Positions 1 through 6,280 are shown, counted from the first letter of the stretch. The stretch: 8,998 nt of DNA from Oscillospiraceae bacterium (GCA_022792755.1 JAAWBP010000106.1:1-8998); one strand, 5' to 3'. The notes: generated by a model not told the origin, from the sequence alone. Numbers and translations: made by a program.

Positions 1-1
1 C

Positions 2-217
2 TTCGACCTGGAAAATACCTCGACCTCCCGTTTTACCAAGGAGTTTCTCCGCCGGGCAAACCAGGAGCTCGAAGTGGTGACGGTGAGCTATGAGATGCCA
101 AAAAGCCTAATCCTCTGCGGGCAACGGGGAAAGCTCACCCTATATATTTCGCAGATATCGACTGCGACACTGAAAAAACGCAGCGGAGTGCCTCCGCTGT
201 CAATACGCGATTCATAA
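2..217 (+). CDS. remB: RemA/RemB-family (DUF370) regulator, 3' end
   Basis: Partial gene: the 5' end lies outside the window and 71 residues plus a TAA stop are visible. The visible protein begins FDLENTSTSRFTKEFL, continues through MPKSLILC and LTLYISQIST, and reaches TLKKR, which is the pattern of the small DUF370 proteins (RemA, and RemB/YaaB in Bacillus). Family members are DNA-binding regulators of extracellular matrix genes in Bacillus; the role here is inferred only from the family. A gene of this family lies between recF and gyrB in Bacillus and many Clostridia, which agrees with gyrB next downstream. About 18-20 N-terminal residues are missing, so the whole protein would be about 90 residues. 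Oddity: the last dozen residues after TLKKR (SGVPPLSIRDS) are encoded by bases that closely match an intergenic repeat found at 6415-6452, so the C-terminus and stop appear to come from an inserted repeat. Confidence 0.85.
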   Translation, partial: FDLENTSTSRFTKEFLRRANQELEVVTVSYEMPKSLILCGQRGKLTLYISQISTATLKKRSGVPPLSIRDS

Positions 218-230
218 GTTGTGCTAAGAG
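178..230 (+). repeat. Structured repeat, head segment, overlapping remB stop
   Basis: This segment has a GC hairpin (GCGGAG, a short loop, CTCCGC) followed by ATACGCGAT and CATA. It closely matches 6417-6452, which has the same hairpin and the same ATACGCGAT..CATA block. It therefore looks like the head of the structured repeat unit seen complete at 6417-6586. It includes the last codons and stop of remB. After about base 217 the match decays; two further hairpins follow (GCGGG/CCCGC at 235-247 and AGTCTG/CAGACT at 255-270). Confidence 0.6.
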
Positions 231-298
231 TAGGGCGGGTATCCCGCGCGGTACAGTCTGTGGCCAGACTGGCCAGACGCGGTCCGTGGCCGGGCAGG

Positions 299-439
299 AC
301 AGACGCGATCCCTAAGTGATACCGAACTTATAGGTTCGTAACCCGCGAGGCACGTAGTTTGCACAACGCACCTCGCAGGATAGATACCTAGAGACTGGTA
401 AAAAGTTGGTGTGCGAAATACCAGCAGGGGTACCCTGCC
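299..439 (+). repeat. Structured repeat, unit A (gyrB leader)
   Basis: One imperfect copy of a hairpin-rich repeat. In order: ACGCGATCC (303-311, also in unit D); a hairpin CGAAC/GTTCG (323-338); the core hairpin GCGAGG (345-350) with CCTCGC (371-376) followed by AGGA; a tail CTGGTAAAA...TTGGTGTGCG (395-415), nearly the same as in units C and D; and a terminal hairpin GCAGGG/CCCTGC (424-438). Core stem bases differ from unit B but stay paired. I do not recognise the family. Function unknown; as the gyrB leader it could shape gyrB mRNA. Confidence 0.6.
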
Positions 440-545
440 CCGCGAGATGCGCTGCCCTATAACTTGTACAATGTATCTCGCAGGCTGATTACCTCAAAAA
501 CCGGTAACTCGTTTGCGTGCAAATTACCCGCGGCAGTTCGCCGCC
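440..545 (+). repeat. Structured repeat, unit B (gyrB leader)
   Basis: Second copy in the gyrB leader, directly abutting unit A. Its core hairpin is a nine-pair stem, GCGAGATGC (442-450) with GTATCTCGC (473-481), followed by AGGC, an ACC, a run of A, and CCGGTAA (501-507). The tail GCGTGC..ATTACCCGC is diverged relative to units A, C and D. A terminal GC hairpin (CGGC, AGTTC, GCCG; about 531-544) follows. The remaining leader, 546-610, has further GC-rich short palindromes but no clear unit. Confidence 0.55.
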
Positions 546-613
546 GAATTGTCCAGCCCGGTCACGGGCATTGGCCACCGGGGCCACCCGGTTCGCCGCT
601 GTAAACTGTAATA

Positions 614-620
614 TGGAGGA
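614..620 (+). promoter_or_regulatory. Ribosome binding site of gyrB
   Basis: TGGAGGA ends four bases before ATG 625. It decides the gyrB start: upstream in-frame starts (ATG 517 and ATG 613) lie inside the repeat array or within the Shine-Dalgarno itself and have no comparable site. I see no convincing gyrB promoter in 218-610, so gyrB may be transcribed from upstream of the window. Confidence 0.8.
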
Positions 621-624
621 TTTT

Positions 625-2562
625 ATGTTGGAAAACAGACCGGTAAACGAAAACCAATACGATGAAAATCAGATCCAGGTGCTGGAGGGGCTGGAGGCAG
701 TCCGGAAGCGCCCGGGGATGTACATCGGCTCCACCGGCCCGCGCGGGCTGCATCACCTGGTCTATGAAATCGTCGACAATGCGATCGACGAGGCGCTGGC
801 CGGCTTTTGCAGCGAAATCCGGGTTGAAATCCTGCCGGGAGATATCATCCGGGTAACCGACAACGGGCGCGGAATCCCGACCGGAATCCACCCGAAAGAG
901 GGGATTTCGGCGGCGACCGTCGTCTACACCATCCTCCACGCCGGCGGGAAATTCGGCGGCGGCGGCTACAAGGTGGCGGGCGGCCTCCACGGGGTCGGCG
1001 CATCGGTCGTCAACGCCCTGAGCGAATGGCTGGAACTGACTGTCTACGACGGGAAGGAAATCCATTTCCAGCGGTTCGAACGGGGACATTACGACGAGGA
1101 AATGAAGGTGACCGGGCCGACCGACAAAACCGGGACTTCGGTCATGTTCAAGCCGGATCACGAAATCTTTGAGCAGCTGAATTTCGAGTATGAAATCCTC
1201 CTCAACCGGCTGCGGGAACAGGCCTTCTTAAATGCGGGCATCCGGATCGTCTTAGAGGACACCCGCGCGGCCGAACCGGTTCGAGAGGTACTCCATTACG
1301 AGGGCGGGATCAAAAGCTTCGTCGAGCATATCCACAAGCGCCGCGCCCTTGAGCCGCTCCACGAAGAGGTGATCTACCTCACCACGGCGAAGGACGACAT
1401 GACCGCCGAGCTGGCGATGCAATATAACGACAGCTATAACGAGCTGATCCTCTCCTTTGCGAACAATATCCACACCACCGAAGGCGGTTTCCACGAAATC
1501 GGCTTTAAAACCGCACTGACCCGCGTCTTCAACGACTATGGCCACCGGTTCAAAATCCTCAAGGAGGATGAAAAGCTCAGTGGCGAGGACGTCCGGGAGG
1601 GATTGACGGCGATCATCAGCGTCAAGCTGACCAATTGTGAATTTGAGGGGCAGACTAAGACCAAGCTCGGCAATACCGAAATCCGGCCGCTGATCGAGGG
1701 GATGGTCTCCGAAAGCCTGATGACCTATCTGGAGGAAAATCCGGCGGTCGCGAGAACCATCTTCGACAAAGCCGTCACCGCCCAGCGCGCCAGAGAGGCC
1801 GCCCGGCGGGCGCGGGAGCTCACCCGGCGGAAGTCAGCCCTTGAGACGGCTTCCCTCCCCGGAAAGCTGGCCGACTGCCAGGAGAAAAATATCGAAGTCA
1901 CCGAGATTTATATCGTCGAGGGGGATTCGGCGGGCGGCTCCGCCAAGCAGGGGCGCGACCGGCGGTTCCAGGCGATCCTCCCCCTCTGGGGAAAGATGCT
2001 GAATGTTGAAAAGGCCCGGATCGACAGGGTTTACGGCAATGATAAGCTCACCCCGGTCATCACGGCGCTCGGCACCGGGATCGGGGACGAATTCGACATC
2101 ACCAAGCTCCGTTACGGCAAGGTGATCATCATGGCGGATGCCGATGTCGACGGGAGCCACATCCGCACCCTGCTGCTCACCTTCTTCTTCCGGTTTATGC
2201 GGCCGCTGATCGAGCAGGGGCATATCTATATCGCACAGCCTCCCCTCTTCAAGCTGACCCGGAACAAAAATGTCCGGTACGCTTACTCTAACGAGGAGCG
2301 TGACCAGTATCTCCTCGAGCTCAAGGGCGGGAACCCTGATGCGAAGGTCGACGTCCAGCGGTACAAGGGCTTGGGCGAGATGGACCCGGAGCAACTTTGG
2401 GAGACGACGATGAGTCCCGAATTCCGGACCATCATCAAGGTGGAGATGGAGGATGCGGTCGCTGCGGACGAAATCTTTACCACCCTGATGGGCGACAAGG
2501 TACAGCCCCGGCGGGAATTCATCGAGAAAAACGCCCAGTATGTCATGAATCTGGATATCTAA
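625..2562 (+). CDS. gyrB: DNA gyrase subunit B
   Basis: 645-residue ATPase/TOPRIM subunit of DNA gyrase, a usual length for GyrB. With GyrA it forms the A2B2 cytoplasmic enzyme that introduces negative supercoils using ATP. Visible motifs in order: the GHKL ATPase with EIVDNAIDEA (Asn52), TDNGRG (Asp79 on) and the lid with GLHGVG (120 on); QTK (343-345) with the ATP-contacting Lys of the transducer; TOPRIM EGDSAGGSAKQG (Glu432 on), PLWGKMLNVEKA, and the metal-binding DADVDG (Asp505, Asp507, Asp509); and the C-terminal RYKGLGEM. The start MLENRPVNENQYDENQIQVLEGLEAV is chosen by the Shine-Dalgarno at 614-620; a frame open to 517 would add 36 residues that are only translated repeat DNA. The residue aligned with quinolone position Lys447 of E. 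coli is Trp455. A short 54-base gap leads to the next gene, probably co-transcribed. Confidence 0.98.
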   Translation: MLENRPVNENQYDENQIQVLEGLEAVRKRPGMYIGSTGPRGLHHLVYEIVDNAIDEALAGFCSEIRVEILPGDIIRVTDNGRGIPTGIHPKEGISAATVVYTILHAGGKFGGGGYKVAGGLHGVGASVVNALSEWLELTVYDGKEIHFQRFERGHYDEEMKVTGPTDKTGTSVMFKPDHEIFEQLNFEYEILLNRLREQAFLNAGIRIVLEDTRAAEPVREVLHYEGGIKSFVEHIHKRRALEPLHEEVIYLTTAKDDMTAELAMQYNDSYNELILSFANNIHTTEGGFHEIGFKTALTRVFNDYGHRFKILKEDEKLSGEDVREGLTAIISVKLTNCEFEGQTKTKLGNTEIRPLIEGMVSESLMTYLEENPAVARTIFDKAVTAQRAREAARRARELTRRKSALETASLPGKLADCQEKNIEVTEIYIVEGDSAGGSAKQGRDRRFQAILPLWGKMLNVEKARIDRVYGNDKLTPVITALGTGIGDEFDITKLRYGKVIIMADADVDGSHIRTLLLTFFFRFMRPLIEQGHIYIAQPPLFKLTRNKNVRYAYSNEERDQYLLELKGGNPDAKVDVQRYKGLGEMDPEQLWETTMSPEFRTIIKVEMEDAVAADEIFTTLMGDKVQPRREFIEKNAQYVMNLDI

Positions 2563-2616
2563 AAAGGGCCGCTGTGCCGGGCGGATGAGAATGAATCAAG
2601 AAAACGGAGAAAATAA

Positions 2617-3264
2617 ATGATTTTTGAAAAGAAGAAGGAAATCCCAGAGGATGAACGGGCGACCCTGCACGCGGAAGAGATGGTAGGGCTGCCGGAGGGC
2701 GACAAATACGAGGATGACGACCCGTTTGCGGGAAAGGACGGGGTGGAGGTCACCTACAACCTGCGGGCGGAGGAGGTCAAGAAGTGCCTGCTTCTGCTGC
2801 AAAAAGAGCAGATTTTTACTAGGAACCTCATCTATACCGCCCTGCTGTCGGTCATTTTCGTCCTTTACCTGGTATCGGTGATCCAGAACCCGTCCTATAC
2901 GATGGGGATGATCACGCTGGCCCTCTGCGCGGGGGTCATCGCCCTAATCTGGATGATGGCGTGGCGGTACCGCACGGCGCAGGCCAAGGCGGTTTCCTCG
3001 GTAAAAGAGGATTTCAACATGACGGTATTTGACACCGGCATCCTGGTTCACCAGGAAAACGGCGATTTCCGCGCCCTGTTTTCCGAAAAGGGGTTCCGTG
3101 TGCGGGAGCTGGACGACGTATTTTTGCTGGATTTGAACAAGCAGCGGGTCTACGTCCTCCCCAAGCGCTGCATGGAGGAGGAAACGGTCGAAGCGCTGCG
3201 GCAGCGCTTTCAGGGGAACCTTTACGAAGGGAAGAAATCCTTTTTCTCGAAAGAAAAAGGATAA
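2617..3264 (+). CDS. YcxB-like small membrane protein between gyrB and gyrA
   Basis: 215 residues starting at ATG 2617, with GGAGA at 2606-2610 upstream. The protein has a charged, acidic N-terminal stretch (1-45), two hydrophobic helices (about 71-89 and 96-116) separated by a short loop, and a C-terminal soluble part (about 133-205) with FDTGILVHQENGDFRALFSE, FLLDLNKQRVYVLPKRCM and a helix EEETVEALRQRF. This two-helix-plus-PH-like-tail pattern, including the ending 'VLPKR' then acidic helix, is that of YcxB-like proteins; the family has no established biochemical function. Both termini are expected in the cytoplasm. It sits 54 bases after gyrB on the same strand and 251 bases before gyrA, so it is probably part of the gyrB transcript. 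Assignment to the family is by recalled pattern, moderately sure. Confidence 0.75.
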   Translation: MIFEKKKEIPEDERATLHAEEMVGLPEGDKYEDDDPFAGKDGVEVTYNLRAEEVKKCLLLLQKEQIFTRNLIYTALLSVIFVLYLVSVIQNPSYTMGMITLALCAGVIALIWMMAWRYRTAQAKAVSSVKEDFNMTVFDTGILVHQENGDFRALFSEKGFRVRELDDVFLLDLNKQRVYVLPKRCMEEETVEALRQRFQGNLYEGKKSFFSKEKG

Positions 3265-3515
3265 AAAGGAACCATTTATCGCACCGGGATGGGGCAAAAA
3301 ACTGGATGGAGCCCGGTGACAAAGGCGCAATGTGAAAACAACCGATCGCTGCACACAGATGAGAAGAAGGAACAGGCGTCCTTGATATGACAAAGCTGTC
3401 GTGCGGAATGGAAGGCTGACAAAAGTCCCATTTGAGGGGAAAGGCGAAATCATCGGCTGCTGAGAAACGGCAGGTTCAATATAGTGGAAGAAATACGAGG
3501 TAGGGTGAAGTTATT
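3265..3515 (+). other. 251-base gene-free gap before gyrA
   Basis: No convincing gene. The clearest structure is a stem CACCGGG (3282-3288) with CCCGGTG (3312-3318) around a 23-base loop; smaller ones include AAGGA/TCCTT near 3368-3384. The first hairpin has no following T-run, so it does not look like an intrinsic terminator. No consensus promoter was found. A TATAGT near 3480 has no matching -35. An ATG at 3290 opens a 33-codon frame without a Shine-Dalgarno and is not called. The stretch shows no resemblance to the structured repeats elsewhere in the window. Confidence 0.5.
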
Positions 3516-6050
3516 TTGATCAATGATTATTCCAAGATCATCCAGCGGGATATCGAAAAGGAGATGAAAAAGTCCTTTCTGGACTACTCGATGTCGGTTA
3601 TCGTCTCCCGTGCGCTGCCCGACGTCCGGGATGGGTTGAAGCCGGTTCACCGGCGGATATTGTACACGTTGTACGAAAACGGGATCACGCCCGAAAAGGC
3701 ATACCGCAAGTGCGCGGACACGGTCGGTTCCGTCCTCGGGCGGTACCATCCGCACGGCGATGCATCCGTCTATGATGCGCTGGTCCGGCTGGCGCAGGAC
3801 TTCTCCCTGCGGTACCCGCTGGTAGACGGGCATGGGAACTTCGGTTCGGTCGACGGCGACCCGCCGGCAGCTTACCGGTACACCGAGGCGAAGATGAGCA
3901 AAATTTCTTTGAACATGCTCACCGATATCGAGAAAGAAACAGTCGATTTCACCTCGAACTACGACGACCGGCTTTTGGAGCCGACCGTCCTCCCCAGCCG
4001 GTTCCCGAACGTCCTGGTCAACGGTGCGACCGGCATCGCGGTCGGGATGGCAACCAACATCCCCCCACACAACATGACAGAGGTGATCGAGGCGATCGAG
4101 CTCCTCATCGCCGACCCGGACGCGACCCTCGACCAGATCATGGAAAAGATCAAGGGGCCCGACTTCCCGACCGGCGGGATCATCATGGGACGGAGTGGAA
4201 TCCGGGCGGCCTACGCCACCGGACGGGGGAAGATCACCCTCCGCGCCCGCGCTGAAATCCAGGAGATGAAAAACGGCCGGTTCCGGATCGCGGTCACCGA
4301 GATTCCCTACATGGTCAACAAGGCGCGGCTGATTGAGAACATCGCCAACCTGGTCAAGGAAAAGCGGATTGAGGGAATCTCCGACCTGCGGGACGAATCC
4401 GACCGGGATGGGATGCATTTCGTCATTGAGCTCAAGCGGGATGCAAACCCGCAGATCGTATTGAACCAGCTCTATTCCTTCACCCAGCTCCAGGACACGG
4501 TCGGGGTGATCATGCTGGCGCTCCACGACGGACAGCCCAAGATCATGACCCTCAAGGAGATTCTGGAGCATTACATCAACTTTCAGGCTGACATTGTCCG
4601 CCGCAGGACGGAGTACGACCTGCGGAAAGCCCGGGAACGGGAGCACATCCTCGAAGGGCTCAAGATTGCTCTCGACTATATTGACGAAGTCATCCGGATT
4701 CTCCGCAATGCGAAGTCGATCCCGGAAGGCAAGTCGCAGTTAATGGAGAGGTTCGGGCTGGACGACGTCCAGGCGACCGCAATCGTCCAGATGCAGTTAG
4801 GGCGGCTGACCGGGCTGGAGCGGACCAAGATCGAGGAAGAGCTTGCGGCGCTCCTAGAGAAGATTGCCGACTTTGAGGATATCCTCGGAAATTACAGCCG
4901 GGTGCTCGAGATTATTCAGGGTGAAATCGAACAGATCAAGAATAAATTCGGCGACGACCGCCGGACAGAGATCCAGTCGGTCAGCGGCGAGGTCGATATC
5001 GAAGACCTGATCCCGGTGGAGGACTGCGTCGTCACCCTGACCCATTACGGCTATATCAAGCGCCAGCCGATGGACGTTTACAAGAGCCAGAAGCGGGGCG
5101 GCCGGGGCGTTTCGGGGATGAAGCAGCGGGACGAGGATTTCGTGGAGGAGATGTTCATCTGCTCAAGCCACGACAATGTTCTCTTCCTCACCGACAAAGG
5201 CCGGATGTACAAGCTCAAATGCTATGAAATCCCGGAGGGCTCCAAAGCCTCCCGCGGAACCAATATCGTCAACCTCCTCTCTGTGGAAGGGGACGAAAAG
5301 GTGACGGCTATGATCCAGGGAGGGAACTTCGAGGAAGGCCAGTTCTTGGTGATGGTGACCCGCGGCGGAACCATCAAAAGGACGGCGCTCTCAGCCTATA
5401 AAAACGTCCGAAAGGGCGGATTGATCGCCATCACCCTGCAGGAGGGCGACGAGCTCGCCTGGGTGCGGGTGACGGGCGGAACCTCCGAGCTGCTGATTGC
5501 GACCAAGATGGGGATGGCGATCCGGATCGAGGAAAAAGAGATCCGCCCCCTTTCCCGTTCGGCGATGGGGGTGCGGGCCATCAAGCTGCGTGAAGGCGAC
5601 GAGGTCGTCGGGATGGCGCGGCTCCGCAAAGGGGCGACCGTCATGACGGTGACCGACCGCGGCCAGGGCCGCCGGACGGAGATTTCCGACTACCGCGTCC
5701 AGGGGCGGGGCGGCTACGGTTCGATCAATTACAAGGTCGGCGACACCAAAGGCTTTGTCTGCGGGATCAAGGTGGTGGACGAGACCGACGACATCATCCT
5801 GATTTCAAACGACGGGATCATCATCCGGATGCATGTCTCCGACATCGGAGTGATGTCCCGGTACGCTTCGGGCGTGCGGGTCATGCGGCTTTCGGACGAC
5901 GCCCGGGTCGTGACCTTCGCCCGGACGGAACGGGATGAAGAAGAGGAATCCGAAGCGGCGGAGGGTTTGCCCGAAGAAGAAGCGGCGGACGATATGTCTG
6001 GTGAGGCTGCGGGCGATGAGGCGCCGGCTGAGGGAATCCCTGAACAGTAA
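3516..6050 (+). CDS. gyrA: DNA gyrase subunit A
   Basis: 844-residue DNA cleavage/rejoining and wrapping subunit of gyrase. The start is TTG 3516: the N-terminus then reads INDYSKIIQRDIEKEMKKSFLDYSMSVIVSRALPDVRDGLKPVHRRIL, as expected for GyrA, and a stop (TAG 3501) lies four codons upstream in frame. The upstream purine run AGGTAGGGTG gives only a modest Shine-Dalgarno. Visible elements: the breakage-reunion domain with HPHGDASVYD (QRDR, Ala83, Asp87 in E. coli numbering, which matches here), the catalytic Tyr122 in YRYTEA, and IAVGMATNIPPHN. A coiled tower region follows with TLKEILEHYINF and RRRTEYDL. The C-terminal beta-pinwheel carries the GyrA box QKRGGRG (525-531), needed for DNA wrapping and diagnostic of gyrase rather than topoisomerase IV. 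The last roughly 40 residues form a very acidic tail. Confidence 0.98.
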   Translation: MINDYSKIIQRDIEKEMKKSFLDYSMSVIVSRALPDVRDGLKPVHRRILYTLYENGITPEKAYRKCADTVGSVLGRYHPHGDASVYDALVRLAQDFSLRYPLVDGHGNFGSVDGDPPAAYRYTEAKMSKISLNMLTDIEKETVDFTSNYDDRLLEPTVLPSRFPNVLVNGATGIAVGMATNIPPHNMTEVIEAIELLIADPDATLDQIMEKIKGPDFPTGGIIMGRSGIRAAYATGRGKITLRARAEIQEMKNGRFRIAVTEIPYMVNKARLIENIANLVKEKRIEGISDLRDESDRDGMHFVIELKRDANPQIVLNQLYSFTQLQDTVGVIMLALHDGQPKIMTLKEILEHYINFQADIVRRRTEYDLRKAREREHILEGLKIALDYIDEVIRILRNAKSIPEGKSQLMERFGLDDVQATAIVQMQLGRLTGLERTKIEEELAALLEKIADFEDILGNYSRVLEIIQGEIEQIKNKFGDDRRTEIQSVSGEVDIEDLIPVEDCVVTLTHYGYIKRQPMDVYKSQKRGGRGVSGMKQRDEDFVEEMFICSSHDNVLFLTDKGRMYKLKCYEIPEGSKASRGTNIVNLLSVEGDEKVTAMIQGGNFEEGQFLVMVTRGGTIKRTALSAYKNVRKGGLIAITLQEGDELAWVRVTGGTSELLIATKMGMAIRIEEKEIRPLSRSAMGVRAIKLREGDEVVGMARLRKGATVMTVTDRGQGRRTEISDYRVQGRGGYGSINYKVGDTKGFVCGIKVVDETDDIILISNDGIIIRMHVSDIGVMSRYASGVRVMRLSDDARVVTFARTERDEEEESEAAEGLPEEEAADDMSGEAAGDEAPAEGIPEQ

Positions 6051-6064
6051 AACACAGAAAATCA

Positions 6065-6088
6065 AAAACCCCCGCTTGAAAGCGGGGG
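6065..6088 (-). terminator. Minus-strand intrinsic terminator behind gyrA
   Basis: CCCCCGCT, TGAA, AGCGGGGG form a perfect 8-pair stem with a tetraloop (6069-6088). Read on the minus strand it is followed by TTTTTGATTTT; on the plus strand it is followed by GATCACC with no T-run. It is therefore a good terminator for transcripts coming leftwards, which would otherwise run antisense into gyrA, and a poor one for gyrA itself. Confidence 0.75.
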
Positions 6089-6099
6089 ATCACCTGGTC

Positions 6100-6128
6100 T
6101 TGACATTTCGGGTAAAACGCAGGATCAT
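6100..6128 (+). promoter_or_regulatory. Promoter of solo antitoxin-like RNA (weakened -10)
   Basis: TTGACA (6100-6105), a 17-base spacer, then GATCAT (6123-6128). The sister copy has TATCAT at the same place, so here the first and highly conserved T of the -10 box is replaced by G. The -35 box is perfect. The promoter may be weaker than the copy at 8828-8856. Confidence 0.65.
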
Positions 6129-6134
6129 AAAAAC

Positions 6135-6220
6135 AGAAAGGCTGCCGATAGACGGTTAGCCCTCAGAAAGTTTTAGAAATAAACCGCAACTTTTGAGGGG
6201 TGGCGGTTTATTTCTTTTTT
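6135..6220 (+). ncRNA. Solo copy of RatA-like antitoxin RNA
   Basis: Predicted RNA of about 86 bases running from just after the promoter to the end of the T-run. It has a 5' hairpin (GGCT and CCG at 6140-6147 pairing with CGG and AGCC at 6153-6161) and the large terminator hairpin. There is no credible ORF or Shine-Dalgarno. It is nearly the same as the RNA at 8863-8948, which converges on a small hydrophobic toxin gene. Here only the last codons (AAA AAG AAA TAA on the minus strand, 6208-6219) of a toxin would remain, and the rest is absent. It could be an orphan antitoxin acting in trans, or simply serve as the gyrA terminator. The transcript ends are inferred, not observed. Confidence 0.6.
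6177..6220 (+). terminator. Terminator of solo RNA, probably also of gyrA
   Basis: AAATAAACCGC (6177-6187) pairs with GCGGTTTATTT (6203-6213) as an 11-pair stem, followed by C and six T. It is the first plausible plus-strand terminator after gyrA, 127 bases past the stop codon. On the minus strand the stem is followed by a weaker T-rich stretch, so it may work in both directions. Confidence 0.85.
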
Positions 6221-6280
6221 GTTATATGACCCTCGATTGACAAGGGCAGCGGCGCGCCTCCGCGCCCGTGGCCGGACCGG
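6221..6280. other. GC-rich palindromic junction before repeat unit C
   Basis: After the cassette the sequence changes abruptly from T-rich to GC-rich. It contains GGCGCGCC and CGTGGCCGG, the latter also present in the gyrB leader near 285-293, so this may be a decayed piece of the same repeat array. No gene is seen. Confidence 0.35.

Larger units (their letters stand above)
6088..6220 (+). repeat. Direct repeat copy 1 (promoter-RNA-terminator cassette)
   Basis: About 130 bases closely matching 8818-8949 in the same orientation. Both copies share a TTGACA promoter box, an identical middle block from ATCATAAAA to GGTTAGCCCTC, and a long terminator hairpin ending in a T-run. Similarity stops just after the T-run: downstream of this copy is 6221-6246 and the structured repeats, whereas copy 2 continues into a toxin gene on the other strand. 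Confidence 0.85.

Noticed and set aside
178..600. CRISPR array
   Set aside because: The repeats are long, imperfect, hairpin-bearing and unevenly spaced, with no short identical repeats or uniform spacers and no cas genes.
178..600. Insertion sequence or transposon with a transposase
   Set aside because: No transposase-like ORF is present in or near either array, and no clear terminal inverted repeats with target duplications were found. The repeats might be non-autonomous, but that cannot be shown here.
517..624. N-terminal extension of gyrB from ATG 517
   Set aside because: It translates repeat unit B, has no Shine-Dalgarno, and GyrB family proteins begin near ATG 625, which has TGGAGGA in front.
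218..624. Origin of replication with DnaA boxes
   Set aside because: The gene neighbourhood is origin-proximal, but I found no cluster of TTATNCACA boxes or AT-rich unwinding region; the leader is GC-rich.
1834..2394. 186-codon minus-strand frame opposite gyrB
   Set aside because: Antisense shadow of the GyrB TOPRIM region, no protein family resemblance.
3290..3391. 33-codon ORF in the gap before gyrA
   Set aside because: No Shine-Dalgarno, polar low-complexity product and no family resemblance.
3450..4646. 398-codon open frame on the minus strand opposite gyrA
   Set aside because: It is a shadow of gyrA codon use in GC-rich DNA; the plus strand encodes clear GyrA motifs throughout.
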